From Gyromitra esculenta (taxonomy: Eukaryota > Ascomycota > Pezizomycetes > Pezizales > Discinaceae): a stretch of DNA of 64,000 nucleotides. The stretch is from contig JBCAML010000018.1 of NCBI GenBank assembly GCA_038503075.1, forward strand, positions 1,054,001 through 1,118,000, written 5' to 3'. This document shows positions 38,504-51,813 of this stretch, in pieces; within the stretch, counting starts at the first letter, position 1, and every line of letters starts with the position of its first letter. The notes below the pieces were generated by a model. The model was not told the DNA's origin, searched no databases, and saw only the letters and a list, made by a program, of their open reading frames with translations. The position numbers and the translations under genes were made by a program.

Positions 38504-41500
38504 GTGTGTACGTGGAGATGGGGTGGAGGTTGCGATAGAATTTGAGAGGTGGAGATGAGCAACTATATGAGGTATGGTATATAGGAAAGTTATGTTGTGA
38601 TGTGATGATTAAAATCGCGGGTAGTTTGGCTTTTTGTGGTTTTAAAAATTTACGTTTGGACGGCCTCTTGTGGGTTCGTAGGTTGAAGTATTTCTTGTAA
38701 CTAACCCCCCCCTTATTTGAAATTCCCCGAACACCCTTTACTTCACTCTCTCTTCGGTTATTGCTTCTTATTTTTATTTACTATATTCCTTTTTCCTTTT
38801 GGGTTGCATGCAGTTCGCAGGTAGTTAGAAAGACTAGGTGGAACAGTAACTAGCTTTTGTCCTAGAAAAAACTATACTTTTTTTATTCATATACCCAAAC
38901 ATAGAGACGCGAGGTTAAAGAAATAGCCAGGTTTCTCTTCCTTTTCAAGTCGGGCGCGCGGCTGTGGTGCTGTGAGGAGTGATATAAGACATTTACCCAA
39001 TTGTGTATGTAGTCATGAAATATCACTCGAAGCGGCATTCAGCCGGCTTTCGTAAGAAATCGGGATGTGGACGTATTTATACTGTTTGAGTGTGTTAGAA
39101 CAGAGTCATGCATCTTGGAGGGGGGGATAGGAATATCGTTGTTAGGGGTATCAGCAATTCGATGATTTGATACGTCTCAAAACCACCATCCTGGCTACTG
39201 TCTCCTGGTTCTGCAGACTTGATCAACTGACATGGCTCAGGCTCCTATTCCCAGTGGAGATATATTTTGGATGGGCAATCAACTCTAAAACCTAATATGC
39301 ATGTGCACGCGGAGGATGTAGACGTCTGGGATATACCATACCGCTGCAGACAGTCATCGAGTGATATTCGATGATCCATAACTCACACACACTCTCTGTG
39401 TGTGTACGTGTGCGTGTGTGGGGGGTGCGGGCGTCTATAGAAATATGGTCATACTTCAGGATATCTGCAGTGATACAACCGCTGTGGAGCGATAATAGCG
39501 TATGCGGGGGGCATCCATCAGTGTGGAATACGTGGGGCTTGGGTTTGTGTGTGCGTAGGTGCTCGACGAGTGATACGTGGTGACATACGCGTGTGTAAGG
39601 ATGCAGACGCAAGCGCGGTCAAGCCGCCATGTGTGTGAGGACGTCTGCGAGGGTAGGGATGTGGGGGACGCGCGTAGATGATCGACGAGTGATATACAGT
39701 GACCTACCCATGGCGATACAGGCGCACGTGCGAGGAGCTAAGCGGAACGGGGTGTTTATGTGGGGGCGTGAGCATACATCTTAGCCAGTGGGTGGGTGTG
39801 TACATGTATGTCAAGCCAGCTGCTCTCTGCTGTGAGTACATGTATCGCTACATGTATACAATGGGTGGGTGCAGGAGCCAAGGCAACAGGCGATGGGAGC
39901 AGGCCTCGCTGTACAGGAAGGTGCATAACTGTGAAGTGTGTTTAAGCGAAGATGGCATGATTCCCACGGCACATGACCTTCGTTGCTATAAAGCACACCC
40001 TTGAGTGTTAGCTAAATCGATCGGGCTTGGTTGAAAATACGATCGAGGGCAGCAAACGTGTTTGGAGTGCGGGAATGGAGCACGGCAAGGGGCTTGATTA
40101 GCGAGATAGCACGTCTAGCAGGCTCTGCCTGGTGGGAGCACTGGCTTGGGTACCCCGGTTTCCAGTACACACAAGCTCTTGAATATTTCGTCCTAGCCCT
40201 TTTCGTCTCAGCTGGCTCAGGCATTGAACGGTAGGGTTGGAGGGATTATGGAAAGCCGTAGTCGGATGGGCCGAGAGCCAGGGAGTCGCGTGCTGATCAC
40301 GCTGTGGTCGTTTAGTAAGGGTTAGGGTGTGCAGTGCGAGTGACCGATCTCGTGTTTCGACATATCCTCTGCAAGGTGCTGTCTACGAGCGATCCACCAC
40401 CGTACCTACAATATGTACCTACCACCTACCACAACCGATGAGACGTGAACCTTTTTTTTGAGGGAAAACCCTCCTCTAGCTTCATCACGCACTTTAAGTC
40501 ACCGATTCGTGCTCTGTCCATTTCCAAGCTCTACTCACAACCTACTGTGAAGGGCTACGAGGCGCTCGGGTTTTAGATGGACTGTGTTGATGTAGACTTC
40601 TACCTCCGAGCGTAGAGAATGGTGACTACTCGACCCTTGTATCATACTAACAGCTCATCCTGCAGCTCGTTCACAGCATCGTGCTTGATGTCAACGGTCG
40701 CTTGACTACATGTACTCTACATGCTAAGATCTTGTACACCTAGCCCTTATCTCTCCTACTACCAGCCATTGCTCACGTTAGCGATGACTTTGAGTTTTGC
40801 TGTAACCCGCCCTTGAAGGTTTTATTCGTTCTAGTTCGGGGGTTTAGACAGTTCTTCAAGGTACCGAAGGATAGCTTGACTTATTGTGGCCATAGTAGCG
40901 CGCCTTTTCAGGAATACTTTGAGAATATTCTATATGCAGTAAAATGACTCAATTTACGAGGGCTCGACAGCTATAGTTGACTGATGTAAAATTTATCAGG
41001 GCCTTGTGTCCTTCCCCGAGAACTCTCCCCTGTTTTCTGGGGTTATTTTGATCGGACTCGCGTACAGCGGTTCTTAAGGAACAGAGTACTACATGTAGCC
41101 TTACTAGATGACAATCTTCTGTGATAGCAAATGTGCCTCTTTACCGATTATAGTGTTTCCTTTTTCGTTCTAGCCCTCCGCAAATTTCCCCAAACGAACT
41201 TTCGCTAAGTTTCTGAAAATAACCACCACCCACATCGCCATCATCAGTATTTGTCACTCGTATTTATGATTAGTAAAGGACAATGTGCTGCAAGCCCTAC
41301 TCCCTGCCGTATCATAGCAATTCTGTCGTGGATGCTAGTTACCTAGGATGCTGCAAGCCCTATAGAGTAGATGGGGGAGAAAAAAAGCCTGCATGGTCGA
41401 TAGTGAACTAGGTTAAGCGAAGCGAATGGCCACAAGGACTCATTTTAGTGGGGTAGCATTTTTTAATGCAGCCCGATGCCTGCTTAGGCGGATAAAATGC

Positions 41501-42181
41501 ACGAGCTGGCGAGCTGATGTTATTGGCTGGGCGGCGCACAATTACCGTGAGAAGTGGTGAGTTGTTGGTATATTGAAGCCACTGTGCATGGAAAACGTAG
41601 TATACACGAAAAGCCATCTGGCCGCTTGAACCACCAGGCAGCATGCGTGGGAGGTCCAGGATACAAGTAATCTCTCATACCCAGCTCACCCTCGCAACTT
41701 CGAAACCAGACTTACTCCTTAAGTTCAACCCAATTTAAGGGTTGGTCTGTTTCAAGATTGAAATACTCGTAAATTTCTCTGTGCCAGGTGGTAGCAGCCA
41801 AAGACAGTAGGGATGGCATGGGCCCAAGCCAGAGTATGATCGAGTGATTTCGCATGATGCAGTGCTCCGCAAGCTCCATGGCAATGATAATTGTAGCAGT
41901 GGGATGGATAGTTGATGTTTCAGCCCACAATCCTGATGTATAGAATAGAACTAATGAAGAATAATCTAGATGGTTTGAAAAATAACGACGAAGCAAAGAA
42001 AAAACAAAGGAAGAGGAAGTACATGTAACTCCTACCATACCGTTCGTAAGACACCAAACGAAAGAGTACCTCAACTCCATACCCAACTCCAAAAAATGCT
42101 CTAGTTCATAACCCATCGCATGCAAGGAAAATATAGAAAATAAATGTACCCTCATGGCCCGAAAGGAGAGAAAAGGAAGGC
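38504..42181. other. Spacer with GT-rich repeats and motif cluster
   Basis: No gene is supported. The stretch 39300-39900 is GT-rich with diverged tandem units. GAGTGAT-N5-RTGAY copies occur at 39012 (reverse), 39359, 39568, 39687 and 41842, and TACATGTA copies at 39801, 39837, 39849, 40707, 41090 and 42020. This is the densest concentration of both motifs in the window. A 147-codon minus-strand frame at 41712-42155 overlaps the F-box gene's 3' flank and is not recognisable. Confidence 0.5.
39341..39720. repeat. Diverged tandem units carrying GAGTGAT motif
   Basis: Three segments share a GACGAGTGATA-core and GT-rich, GACGTCTG-containing flanks; motif cores start at 39359, 39568 and 39687. 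Spacings are 209 and 119 bases. A CA/GT-rich hairpin (ACACACA-CTCTC-TGTGTGT, about 39385-39403) and further GTGTG runs lie between them. It looks like an old minisatellite. Confidence 0.5.
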
Positions 42182-43290
42182 CTAGCAGGCATTCTCTACT
42201 GTCTGCGGCGGCATCGTGCCACCCTCTACCACTTCTCCAACATCAAGCAGCCCTGGTGGTGGCTGCAGCATCGTCAAATACTCTACGTACTTCCGATATC
42301 CCCACACGCTATCTTCAACCAAAACTGCACTATGGGACACCCTCACCCGCCCCCACCGCTCCTCGATACTCCGCACTTCCTTCAACGTCAACCTCTCGCA
42401 GCCGCTCACATCCACCTCCTCCAGCTTCCCGCCCTTTTCATGCCCCGCGACGGCGTTCCGCGCTAGCATATCGCTTACCCAGCCCGCCCTAACATCCAGA
42501 AGCCACCTCAGATCAACCTTCCGCACGCTCCACGGCACGCGTCGCCCCATCCACGCTCTTAGTGCACCACGGCTCAGAGCGAAACAGCCCGCTACACTGA
42601 TGCTCTCTAGCTGCTCCCCCGTGGCTACTGCACGCAGTGCGCCGTCTCCAATCTCCGTGAACGCCAGCTTCAGCTCTACCAGTGTGGTGCGGTGGGCTTT
42701 CATCAACGCTTGCACCACTGGCGTGCCGACAGCGGTGTTGCTCAGGTCCACGTGCGTGAGGCATCTTGTCTTGGCTGAGAGGAAGAAGTATTCTAGTCGT
42801 GGGGCGGCTGAACGGAAACCCGAGAGGGACGTGAGAGAAAGGGAGTGTAGGTATGGCGAGTGAGCGGCATAGTAGAGGAGGTGGAGGATATCGGTGGGAC
42901 TGATCCGGGTTGGTGCGTCGAGGGTGAGAGAATGGCAGAGGACGAGGCGGCGGGAGAGGGTTGGAGGAATGGCGTGGTGCGGAAGAGAGGAATGGGAGAG
43001 GGTGGAGAGATTGAGGTGATGCCAGAGGCTGGGGTCCGAGGAGATGTAGTACCACTGGGGGAGAGTAGGTTAGTGAAATTGAATTGGTGAAGTCGAGACT
43101 AAGGGCGAGCTGGCGGTGGTGGACTTACTTCACGACATACTACAGAACAATGGGCAAGGTCACTGTGAGTGAGGTAGGAAAATACACTGAGGGTAATTTC
43201 GGTAGGGAGCTTGGAGAACATGTTGGCGCCAGGCAGCTTCATCTCGGCCTTTGAAGAGTTGGAATTGGTTTCTAAAAACATTTGCATCAT
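42182..43290 (-). CDS. F-box protein with leucine-rich repeats
   Basis: This is a predicted substrate-recognition subunit of an SCF ubiquitin ligase. Two exons (43129-43290 and 42182-43054) with a 74-nt intron give 344 aa. The F-box covers about residues 25-70 and is split by the intron: KLPTEITLSVFSYLTHSDLA, then VVCRE joined to WYYISSDPSLW. Downstream are irregular leucine-rich repeats such as LTHVDLSNTAVGTPVV, TLVELKLAFTEIGDGALRAV, LESISVAGCFALSR and LEEVDVSGCERLT. The C-terminal tail has no known motif. The substrate is unknown. A 215-codon frame on the opposite strand is a shadow of this high-GC coding region. Confidence 0.85.
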
Positions 43291-44417
43291 GGTACTCTTT
43301 CAAATCCCTAAAGCTGATAATGGATATATATTCGAATGGTAACGGGAAATTCCGTAGATAAAGGGAAAAAAGCTCCGGTGGGGAGGAGGGAGGGGCAACA
43401 AAGTATTTAAATCCAACAAAAAAAGGAACAACACAGCGCCATTCTGGCTGTGGGGCAGGCGCAAGATGCTGTCAGTGGGAAATAGAAACGGACATATTCC
43501 CAGTTTGACAGCTGTTCTCGGTGGTCAAGAAAAAATATCAAATTTCTCACTTCCCCCCTCTGATTCGGTCCACCTTCGCTTCTCTACCGGAGATCTGCGT
43601 TCGCTCGGGTTTGGAATGCTACCGGGTGCTGCGGAGGTTTTCCGTTTTAGCCTGTCAAACACAAGAGCGCTCGTCATGGGGAGCCGAGCACTGCTCGGCT
43701 CTTGTGTCACCTAGCAAGGGTGCCTCACTTCCCAACGGGAATCGGGCGGCCTATGATTGGCTGGCCTTAACGAAGGAGTGTCTTGGATAATGCGCCTACC
43801 GAGGGGAAACGGTAGCGGAATGATGATACACGGGGTGTCTGCATTGACTTCTAGAAGAGCAAAGCGAGGGAAAGAGAGGAAGAAAGGAAGAGTGCTTACG
43901 GTGATCTTTCTAATATTGAAGTACGAATCGTCAACTTCCAGTTCGTGGGCTGTAGCGAGTTTCGGTCAACGGGAGTGAGCACCGGCATTTCCTCGTCTCT
44001 TCAGACTTATTTGAGTCTTCACTCAGGCTGGGATTGTGCAACGTTCTAGATCTTTTTCTTTTTCTTTTTCTTTCTCTCTTTCACGGAGTCCCAGTAGGCA
44101 GAGTGAACAGACAACGGCAGCGGAGATTAGTAATGGCAGTAGAGAATGAATGCATGGACTAATAGCATATACGCAAAGCCAGAAAGCTTGCTTGCACCTT
44201 TCTGCTAGTCTGCACTCAGTTTCTGGTTCGCCCGCGGAATACATAGCGGAGTGAGTGAGGTTTGCTTACCTCGTCTCTTTGGGCTCGATTGAGTGCTTGT
44301 TGTGCAACGTTCTTCGCTTCTGTCCTTCCAATCCGTCTCATGTCCGGGCATCTTATATCGCCATACCCATATCCTACATTCCAATTCCAAACCAAACCCC
44401 GATCCAATATCACTCGC
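43291..44417. other. Spacer between F-box and TIM21 genes
   Basis: No gene is supported. It should contain the F-box gene promoter (left part) and the TIM21 3' flank (right part). A T(C/T)TTTC run at about 44049-44080 is a simple repeat. GAGTGATAT occurs without its partner half-site next to the TIM21 stop. Confidence 0.5.
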
Positions 44418-45440
44418 CTACCACCCCCACCGCACTCCAAACAATCCTTTCTTGCGACCTCCTTCATGCGCGGGTTTATTGTCAGCGTTTTCAAGGTATA
44501 CGCGTGGTTTCCCTGCAACTGTTGCATTAACGGCGGAACTGAAGGGAGATTGGGGCTGTGGGTATCATACCCGCAACGTCAAGGAACAGATAGCGGTATT
44601 CGTAATCATGCTCGCCCGGGCGTTTTATTAGATGTGCGTTTACGACGCCTCTATCAATATCTCCCTCAACCTGTTCATATTTCATATGTCTGGTTAATTG
44701 ATCATTCTCTCCTGCTCCGGCGGACCATAGCGAAGAGGCTGTGGAGGCCGTACGTTGAAATGCATGATCAGATGTTCAATTCCATATTTATCTTTCCTCG
44801 TAGTTGACCTATCCTCCTTGTTGATTAGCTTTTGTCTTTCCCCCCTCCTCATATGAAACTACCACGAGGGGAACCACTAACGCAATCGGCCTATTTCTCG
44901 ACCACTTATTGTTCGTTGGCTCTCCGTATGCCTTGATCCTGCGCCCTTCGCCGAGCAGCTCTGTGCACTTCCGCTCATTCCGGATGCGTTTGTGAATGCG
45001 GTTAAACCAGTTTGCGGCAGAGTCGGGCGCGAAGACTTCGAGGTAAAGGAGGGTGAACACCGCGCCCTATACATAAAAATAGGTAATTAACCCCCCCAAT
45101 ATGTTAAATCTCATTCGATAGACCGTTTTGTAGCAATAGCTAGTGCTTGTGGTGCAGTTATATATATATATATAGGAAAAAGACAAACAGTCAAACCCAT
45201 CCCAATAATAATGGTCAGCAAATTCGCTCCTGTGCTAGCAGTCCGCTGGGCTTTCTGCGTGTTTGATAGTTCTGCCCATTTTTTCTCACCACCGCGGGAT
45301 AGCGTGATCTGCTGTCGCTGGGGGTCTGCATTGGAACGTGCGCTGGAGGTGAAGGGTCGAGAGCTGGAGAGGATTGGGAAGCGTGTGTGGCGCTTGGCGG
45401 CTAGGCGGCGGGCAAGACGGGTGGTCAGCGAGGCCGACAT
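44418..45440 (-). CDS. TIM21: Mitochondrial import translocase subunit TIM21
   Basis: This is an inner-membrane subunit of the TIM23 complex that binds Tom22 in the intermembrane space and respiratory complexes. Five exons (45189-45440, 44882-45066, 44754-44808, 44571-44670, 44418-44512, right to left) give 228 aa. An Arg-rich presequence (SLTTRLARRLAAKRHTRF) is followed by the single membrane span LTIIIGMGLTGAVFTLLYLE, split by intron 1. The conserved domain includes FAPDSAANWFNRIHKRI, IKAYGEPTNNKWSRNRPIA, YGIEHLIMHFNVEGD, YEYRYLFLDVAGKPRVYLEN and the end GLFGVRWGW. Intron 1 has the rare donor GTTTGT and a TA microsatellite. The 55-, 95- and 100-nt exons would be lost in a single-frame search. 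Confidence 0.93.
45159..45174. repeat. (TA)n inside TIM21 intron 1
   Basis: Eight TA units lie in the 122-nt first intron (45067-45188) of TIM21, just inside the donor. Confidence 0.9.
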
Positions 45441-48400
45441 CTGTGCGGTGTTGCAGGACCACTAGACGCGTTTACGATGAAGAGTGGAACAGTGGGACTG
45501 AGCAGGGGGTGGTGGTGGTGGAGAGAGATATTGGTGTTTGGTGGTTTGGCGTGATAACCAGCCGTTTTGTGTGGGCGCGGCAGCGGCGGTCTCCGCTAAC
45601 CGCGGCCTTAGCACATACATCCAACTACCACAAAAAGGTGGATATCAAGAAAAAGAGGTTTCGCAATCGTCCTCCACCATTCACATCAAATCTACAAGAA
45701 GAGCCTCCTCTCAATACGTCATTCAGAAACTCGTATCACATAAAAAAAAAAGCAACTCATCTATTCGCCAGCGATATTTTTCTTCCATCACCGATCATGG
45801 ATCTCAATCTCATTCATCTTTCGGGTCATTTCCACACCGAGGTTTGGCGTATTTTAATTTTCGATTCATTCATTCTCACACGGAATGAACGGCTTAACGT
45901 TTCCCACATCATTTACGGCCTTGTACTGGAATTTCGTGGAAAGAATCGAATTACTAAAGCTAGAGAGTTCAAGTTCCCTAGCATAGAGAGTCACGATCTA
46001 GGCGATTATGCATTGTGATAGGATATGACCGAGAAGAGCAATCACACTAGATCCTTTTTTGAAGTAAAAGCCAGCAGTGCAACTCCAACGACAGTATCCA
46101 CGAGGGACTATCCTTTTTTGTGAATTTCCCACGATCGAGGAAGCTACTAGTTCATTTTGTATATTAGAACTCGTTACAAGAAAGACATTGGATCCAGCAG
46201 GATGAGATCGTTGACTGCCCGTTTTTGTTTGACAGCAATGTCGAGCAAAAAAAAAAGGGGGACTAGAATACCAAGTTCGTGTTCGGTCTTTCGTGGTTTA
46301 TGTTTCGTACCTTTGTACCTTAGTGTTTAGTGCGTGGCAGCCTTCGGCAGGTGAGGAGCGGGCGAAGGAGATCTATCAATCGGACGGACGGCATGTAATC
46401 ACGGCTAGATATGCGCTCATACCGTATGCATTGAAAGAATAACCCTGAAACAACTTGGTTGTGTGGTTGTAGTAAGCTAAGGCACGTAGAGCGAAAGGAG
46501 GCCTATGAAAAAAGGTAATCAAATCAGCTGCCTCAAAGAGGAAACAAATTAGCCTTTGCAGAAACTGATTTGCCTACTGCTTGTCACCTGGGTGCTCGTG
46601 TCGGAAAAATCTCGGGGGAATATTAGCAATGGGCAAGCAATTTCGAGTCCTATCCTGCCGCTCGAGAGATTTATTCCGATAACTCGGGATTTCTCGTATA
46701 ACTTTGCTATCGATCCATATCGATTGGTTGCCAGTGACGTATAGTATACCTCTTAGAACCACATCCATCAAGAATTATAGGCGCTGCGACATCACCAAGT
46801 CCCGATTTCGGTGCATTGCGATGTGACGATTATTGGCTGCTGTGTTGCGATATCATTGGCTCTAGGCACAATGACGCGGACTCTCATGATATGGGAGCCT
46901 CCAAGAAACCTTCGAAAATTGGGCTTTTCTTTTCTTTTCTTCCGTGGACGTCTTATCTATCGTTATCGCCGGCGGATATGGGACTTGCCAATTATGCTGG
47001 AAGTTTCGTAAGCTGTTCCATCTAATTCTGCCACGAGCGTATTTTTACTGACTATTGTAACGTGATGGAACTGCTGGGGGACTGTGGTTTTGGCTTCCGA
47101 TAGACTCAGTGAAACGAATACTTAAGACATTTCGGAATAGTTATTCAGGCCAAGAATTTGTACAACACGTTAGCCTTTGCAGGGTACCGTTATGGCTTGG
47201 GGAGAGAGGTAATCTGAATTGTAACTTGTTATCCCGTACAGCATGGCCGGGTGAGCAACTCCTTCCGCTTTTCAGGACTTCGAGTGTGCTCGAGCTCAAT
47301 TAGAAGGTTATCCCTAGCACTTAGCACAGCAATCCTCGGGCATGGCTCGATGAGCGTTCGGGACGGCAAATGCTTTTGGGTAGAGCCAGAACAATCTCAG
47401 GTAATATCTACTAAAAGACTGTCCAGAGATCGAAAAACGTCTTGAGCCTTGCTACATAATTGGTGGGTTGTGTTATTAGATAATGTGATAAGATTGATGC
47501 ATATGGCGATCAGGTGTTAAGATAATACTGCTGGATTGGTAAGGGCTGATAGGCTCTAGGGGCTAGATTGTGCACAAGGAGAGTTAGTTTGTCATTGCCG
47601 TATCAGGAATAGGGCTGCAGGTCTGTTGGAGAGAAATGATCATTGTTGATATAAGCGCTGGCCTGGGATAGCATTTTTGGTGCTATAGCAGATCATCAGC
47701 TGGAAGTAGACTCCTCACAATATTATATGAGGTACTAAGTTTGCGAAGAGCTAAAAGCGCTTGTTAGGAATATACCTGATCGGCTGATCCTCGATGAGTG
47801 CCAAAATCAGCTCCATACTTCGTCAGATTTCCACCCCATTTTGTTAAATCATACACGTATCTTTAACAATGCCCAAGTTCCAGACTCAGGTGATACACTC
47901 GCAAAGGCACGCTCAGACCTCGAGCCTTGTTAGGTGCTGCAGTGCTATCTAGCAAAAAGCAAATATCGCTAGGAGATTAAAATAGGGAAAACATTCAGGA
48001 TATGTATCGTGTTTCTGACGAGTTTGTGTGCCGGATACCACAGCTACCACGCCCACCTACTCACCACAACACTACTACCTACACCTAAAAACCCTCTTTA
48101 TCACATACTATTTTATTTAAGAATATTAAGAGAAAAATAGGATAGTGCCCGATTTTCTGTGATTTTATTACTTCAAATCTGAGGTTTTTTCTGCCCAGCT
48201 GGGTGGGCTAAAGGGGGTAAGTAACTGGTGGTATAGGTTTGGTTGTTGTGTTATCTGGCATACAAACATGGTATCCCAAACGTTTTCCCATTAAAGTAAG
48301 GATATACATGTACCTAATAAATAAACAACAACAATCATTAAAATAAGGTTTTTTTGTTGGGTAGCGCCGTAGTGAACACACAGACCCAATGCAGGTAACA

Positions 48401-50246
48401 CCAACTCGCAGATGTTGCAATTTCAGCCCGGAGATTGTCCCTCTTTTAAGGAAAACAAAAGGTGGAGATTGCAGGAATATGCTGTGCAGCTAATACTGTG
48501 AAAACTATTGCTGTTTTAAACCTTATTTTAACCTCGGAGTGCCATTTATTTCTATATATATGTATGTATGCATATATGTATGTATATGATTGTACGACGT
48601 GATACTGTGGAAGCGCTATACATAGCACGGACAGCATGTTATTGTTGAATATCGGCGAGTCTACCTGGAACATCGCCGGCCTGTTTCCCGATAACAACCC
48701 CTTTTTCACACTAACAATCAGTAATACTACATGTACAGATTCCCCGCCGCATAGAGAAAATGCCAGAAAAGAGCCGAAGGGCCTGGGCCTCCGTATTCAC
48801 CTGAGATGAGTTATCTATCTACCTATCTATCTATCTATGTATTCACCTGGGTATCAATCTATCCCGGATCCCGGATCCAGACCCTTGGGAATCAGAGCAG
48901 GTTTCGTCTCCGCCCAAACACTGACTTTCCGGAGTCGATCGCATGGATTCCAAAGCTTGTATCATGAGATAAATTCCATTGAGTTGGGCCGCGGGAATGC
49001 TTTATGGCAAGGGTTGTTTAGGTGATGGGACTTCCTTCCCCCTATTCCCAACGTAGGCTCCAGATATCCTCCCTCACCCTCGCCCTGGAAAAGCATGTTA
49101 TGTCACACAAAATCACTCGGCTCCACCAGACGAGTCCCGGCGAAAAAACTGCCTCCTACCCTACGTTACCTGGCTTATTTCGACGGAAGCACTCCCTAAA
49201 CAGAGAAATGGAGTAAAACAAATCTAAATTTCCTAGTACCAGGCGTACGCGTTGGCAGGATCCACCACAGGCAACCTTAGAGGCTAGCTAGGGGGAAGAG
49301 AAAAATATGTTAGGATATTGAGACGTGGATGGGATACAGCTATATTCTCCACTCGCCCCGAGACTCTCAGCAGTCCAATATGATGCTAAAAGAATAGATA
49401 ATCCCTCCCCAACGTCCTCATACCCATTTAACTAAGCCAAAGCTAGTCGTAATGTACAGTGGTAGTCGTTTAGTGAGGCGATAGCAACAATAACCCCCCC
49501 CCCAGCAACAGGACCAACTTCACTGTGCAGGCGATGGAGTTTAAGTATAAAAATGAACAAGTGGGCAGAACTACATAGGAAATATTATTATCCTAGAGCA
49601 TAGCTCTAAACTCACTTGTGAACATGGAGAAATAGCCTACATTGCCGGAGTGTGGTATTGCCGTTGTTGCCTCATTAAACGACTACCACTGTATACAGCA
49701 TCTAAATCACATACCATCACTCGCAGACGCCGAGTGAGGCACTATGATACAGCCCTACAACATCCCGGTAGCAATGAGGACACACCAGCGGAAATCACGT
49801 CACCATAATACCTGCTGAAACCCCCTTATCACATCATAGCGTAACATCATAGCATAATCTCCATTTTGTTTTCCTTTTCCTTTACCGTATTTTCTATTTT
49901 AACCAATCGTGAAGTAAAAAAAGCGCCACCCCCCCTCACCCCCGCTTCAAGCCTTAGGGTGGTTTTTATTTGATATTGACACAAGAGATATATAAAAATA
50001 GAAATAAACACAAGTACACTCACTCCTCACTCACTCGCCCGCGTACTATCCAGACCTATAGGGTTTTCCGTCTCTGTGCCCCCCCCTCCACCCGCTATCG
50101 ATGCTGAGAAGAAAGGGGAAAAAAGAAAATCACATAAAAAAACACCTTTAAGAAAAACACTAAAGGAAACCCCCCCCCCCCAACTAATCGGTCAATCAAG
50201 TAAAAACAGAATAATAATAATAGTAATATATATGTACCTGCACTCT
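45441..50246. other. Gene-poor spacer of about 4.8 kb
   Basis: No gene is supported. A 214-codon plus-strand frame (45374-46018) overlaps the start of TIM21 and is low-complexity. Two TACATGTA copies (48305, 48728), one reverse GAGTGAT-N5-GTGAT copy (49706-49722), a TCTA microsatellite and several C-tracts (for example 49494-49503) are present. Confidence 0.45.
48813..48838. repeat. (TCTA)n microsatellite
   Basis: TCTA is repeated about six times with one substitution. It is a simple repeat in intergenic DNA. Confidence 0.9.
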
Positions 50247-51813
50247 CTATGCAGAAGAAGAAGTGTCTACACCATCCCCTAATACATAACCGTCTGACGG
50301 AGCTCCCGCTTGTAATCCATCAACATTGACGGTGACAGCGCCAGCTTGCACAAGTGCTGTTCGCAGGTCTTCAATAAGGTCATCGACACTGTAGCAGTTG
50401 TTGTTAGTTTGATTGTTGTAGATGGGGAATGGGGGGGGTTGTACTCTTCGATTCCTACACACAGCCTAATGATATCTTCTGGCATTTGTCGTTCTGCCCT
50501 TGTCTTTGCATCGATGCTGGCATGACTCATACGGCTATCCACGAAAAAAAATATCAGTTATCTACCACTATCCAACTCAGGGTGCAACAGCCCCCCACGT
50601 ATATGCGCGACATACCACGGCATAGAGATCAAACTATTGACACAACCAAAACTAACACTAATAGCCCAAAGCCTCGTACTCTCCACAATCCTCTCCGAAA
50701 CCACAACATTCCCCGTCTCAAAGCTCAGTACCGCGCCAGCACCACGCGCCATGCTCCAATGCAGATCATACTGCGGATGCGACTTCAGTCCAGGGTACCG
50801 GACTTTGAACCCCATATTCTCCAAAAACGCCGCGATAGCCATGGCATTGCTCTGCTGCTTCTCCATGCGTACGCCCAGCGTCTTGATGCCGCGGAGTAGA
50901 AGCCACGAGTCGAACGGAGAGAGACCGCAGCCGGAGGCGTTGATGGTGAAGTAGAGGCGTTCGCCGAGTGATGGGTCGTTAATTGCGATAACGCCGGCCA
51001 TGAGGTCGTGGTGGCCAGAAAGGTATTTAGTGCCAGACTCATAGACGATATCGGCGCCGAAGTCGAGAGGGTTGAGGAGCCACGGGCTCATCATGGTGTT
51101 ATCGACGATAACGATGGCTTTGCTGTTGGCAGCGTGTGCAGCGCTGGCGATGCCGGGGATGTCGACGATCTTGATGAGGGGGTTTGTGGGGGTTTCGAGA
51201 AGGATCATTGCGGTCTTGTCATTGAGGAATGGGCCAATGTTGGAGACATCGGTGGTGTCGACGTGGTGCACGATTATACCGCCGTGGGTGGATAGGTATT
51301 TCAAGAGACGGTTGGTCCCGCCGTAGAGGTCGTCGCCGGTGATGACTTCGTCGCCGGGCTTGAGGAGACGGGTGATCACGTCGAGGGCGCCCATGCCGGA
51401 CGAGACGACAAGGGCACGGTTCGCAGACATGATTTTGGCGAGGTGGCGCTCGAGGTGTGAGCGGGTCGGGTTTCCAGAACGTGTGTAGTCGAATTCACCA
51501 CCGCCCGAGCCGGAGGATTGTTTGAATGTTGCGGTCTGCCATGGTGTATTAGTCATTGGATTGTTTAATGCTTCTGCAGCCTCTCCACGACGAAGTTTTG
51601 AAGACAGCTGTCAGAGATGATACACACCTGGTAGATGGGCATAGAAGAGGCATTGTACTGGTCCGAATGCTCGGTGTAAACCAACTCTGTTGCTAGAGCA
51701 TACTTGCGGCCATTCGTAGGAGTCGAGGGAGCCGGAGAAGGCGGGAAGTCGTTCCCGGAGATATCAAGCTTTGAGAAGGCAGCACCGAGCACGGATTTAT
51801 CGGTAGGTGACAT
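50247..51813 (-). CDS. STR3: Cystathionine beta-lyase
   Basis: This PLP enzyme cleaves cystathionine to homocysteine, pyruvate and ammonia on the way to methionine. Four exons (51628-51813, 50619-51535, 50445-50534, 50247-50388, right to left) give 444 aa. Family marks are SMPIYQTATFKQ across the first splice, DYTRSGNPTRSHLE, SSGMGALDVI, GDDLYGGTNRLL, LLETPTNPL, IVDNTM and the PLP lysine in SGTKYLSGHHD (Lys 232). The C-terminus reads VNSLISMPRMSHASI-like across an intron, then RLCVGIEDVDDLIEDL. The fungal Str3/MetG group fits best; cystathionine gamma-synthase is excluded by the overall size and the LYGGTNRLL context. The tail ends in SSSA, with no peroxisomal SKL signal. Two small 3' exons are needed for the complete enzyme. 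Confidence 0.92.

Noticed and set aside
40314..40330. Telomere-like GTAAGGGTTAGGGTG
   Set aside because: Only one and a half TTAGGG-like units are present, too few for an interstitial telomere array.
41712..42155. 147-codon minus-strand frame after the F-box gene
   Set aside because: It starts 27 bases after the F-box stop on the same strand, has no recognised motif and most likely lies in the 3' untranslated region.
42216..42863. 215-codon plus-strand frame
   Set aside because: It is the antisense shadow of the F-box/LRR gene, which has clear domain motifs.
45374..46018. 214-codon plus-strand frame
   Set aside because: It overlaps the start of TIM21 on the other strand, has skewed low-complexity composition and no family resemblance.
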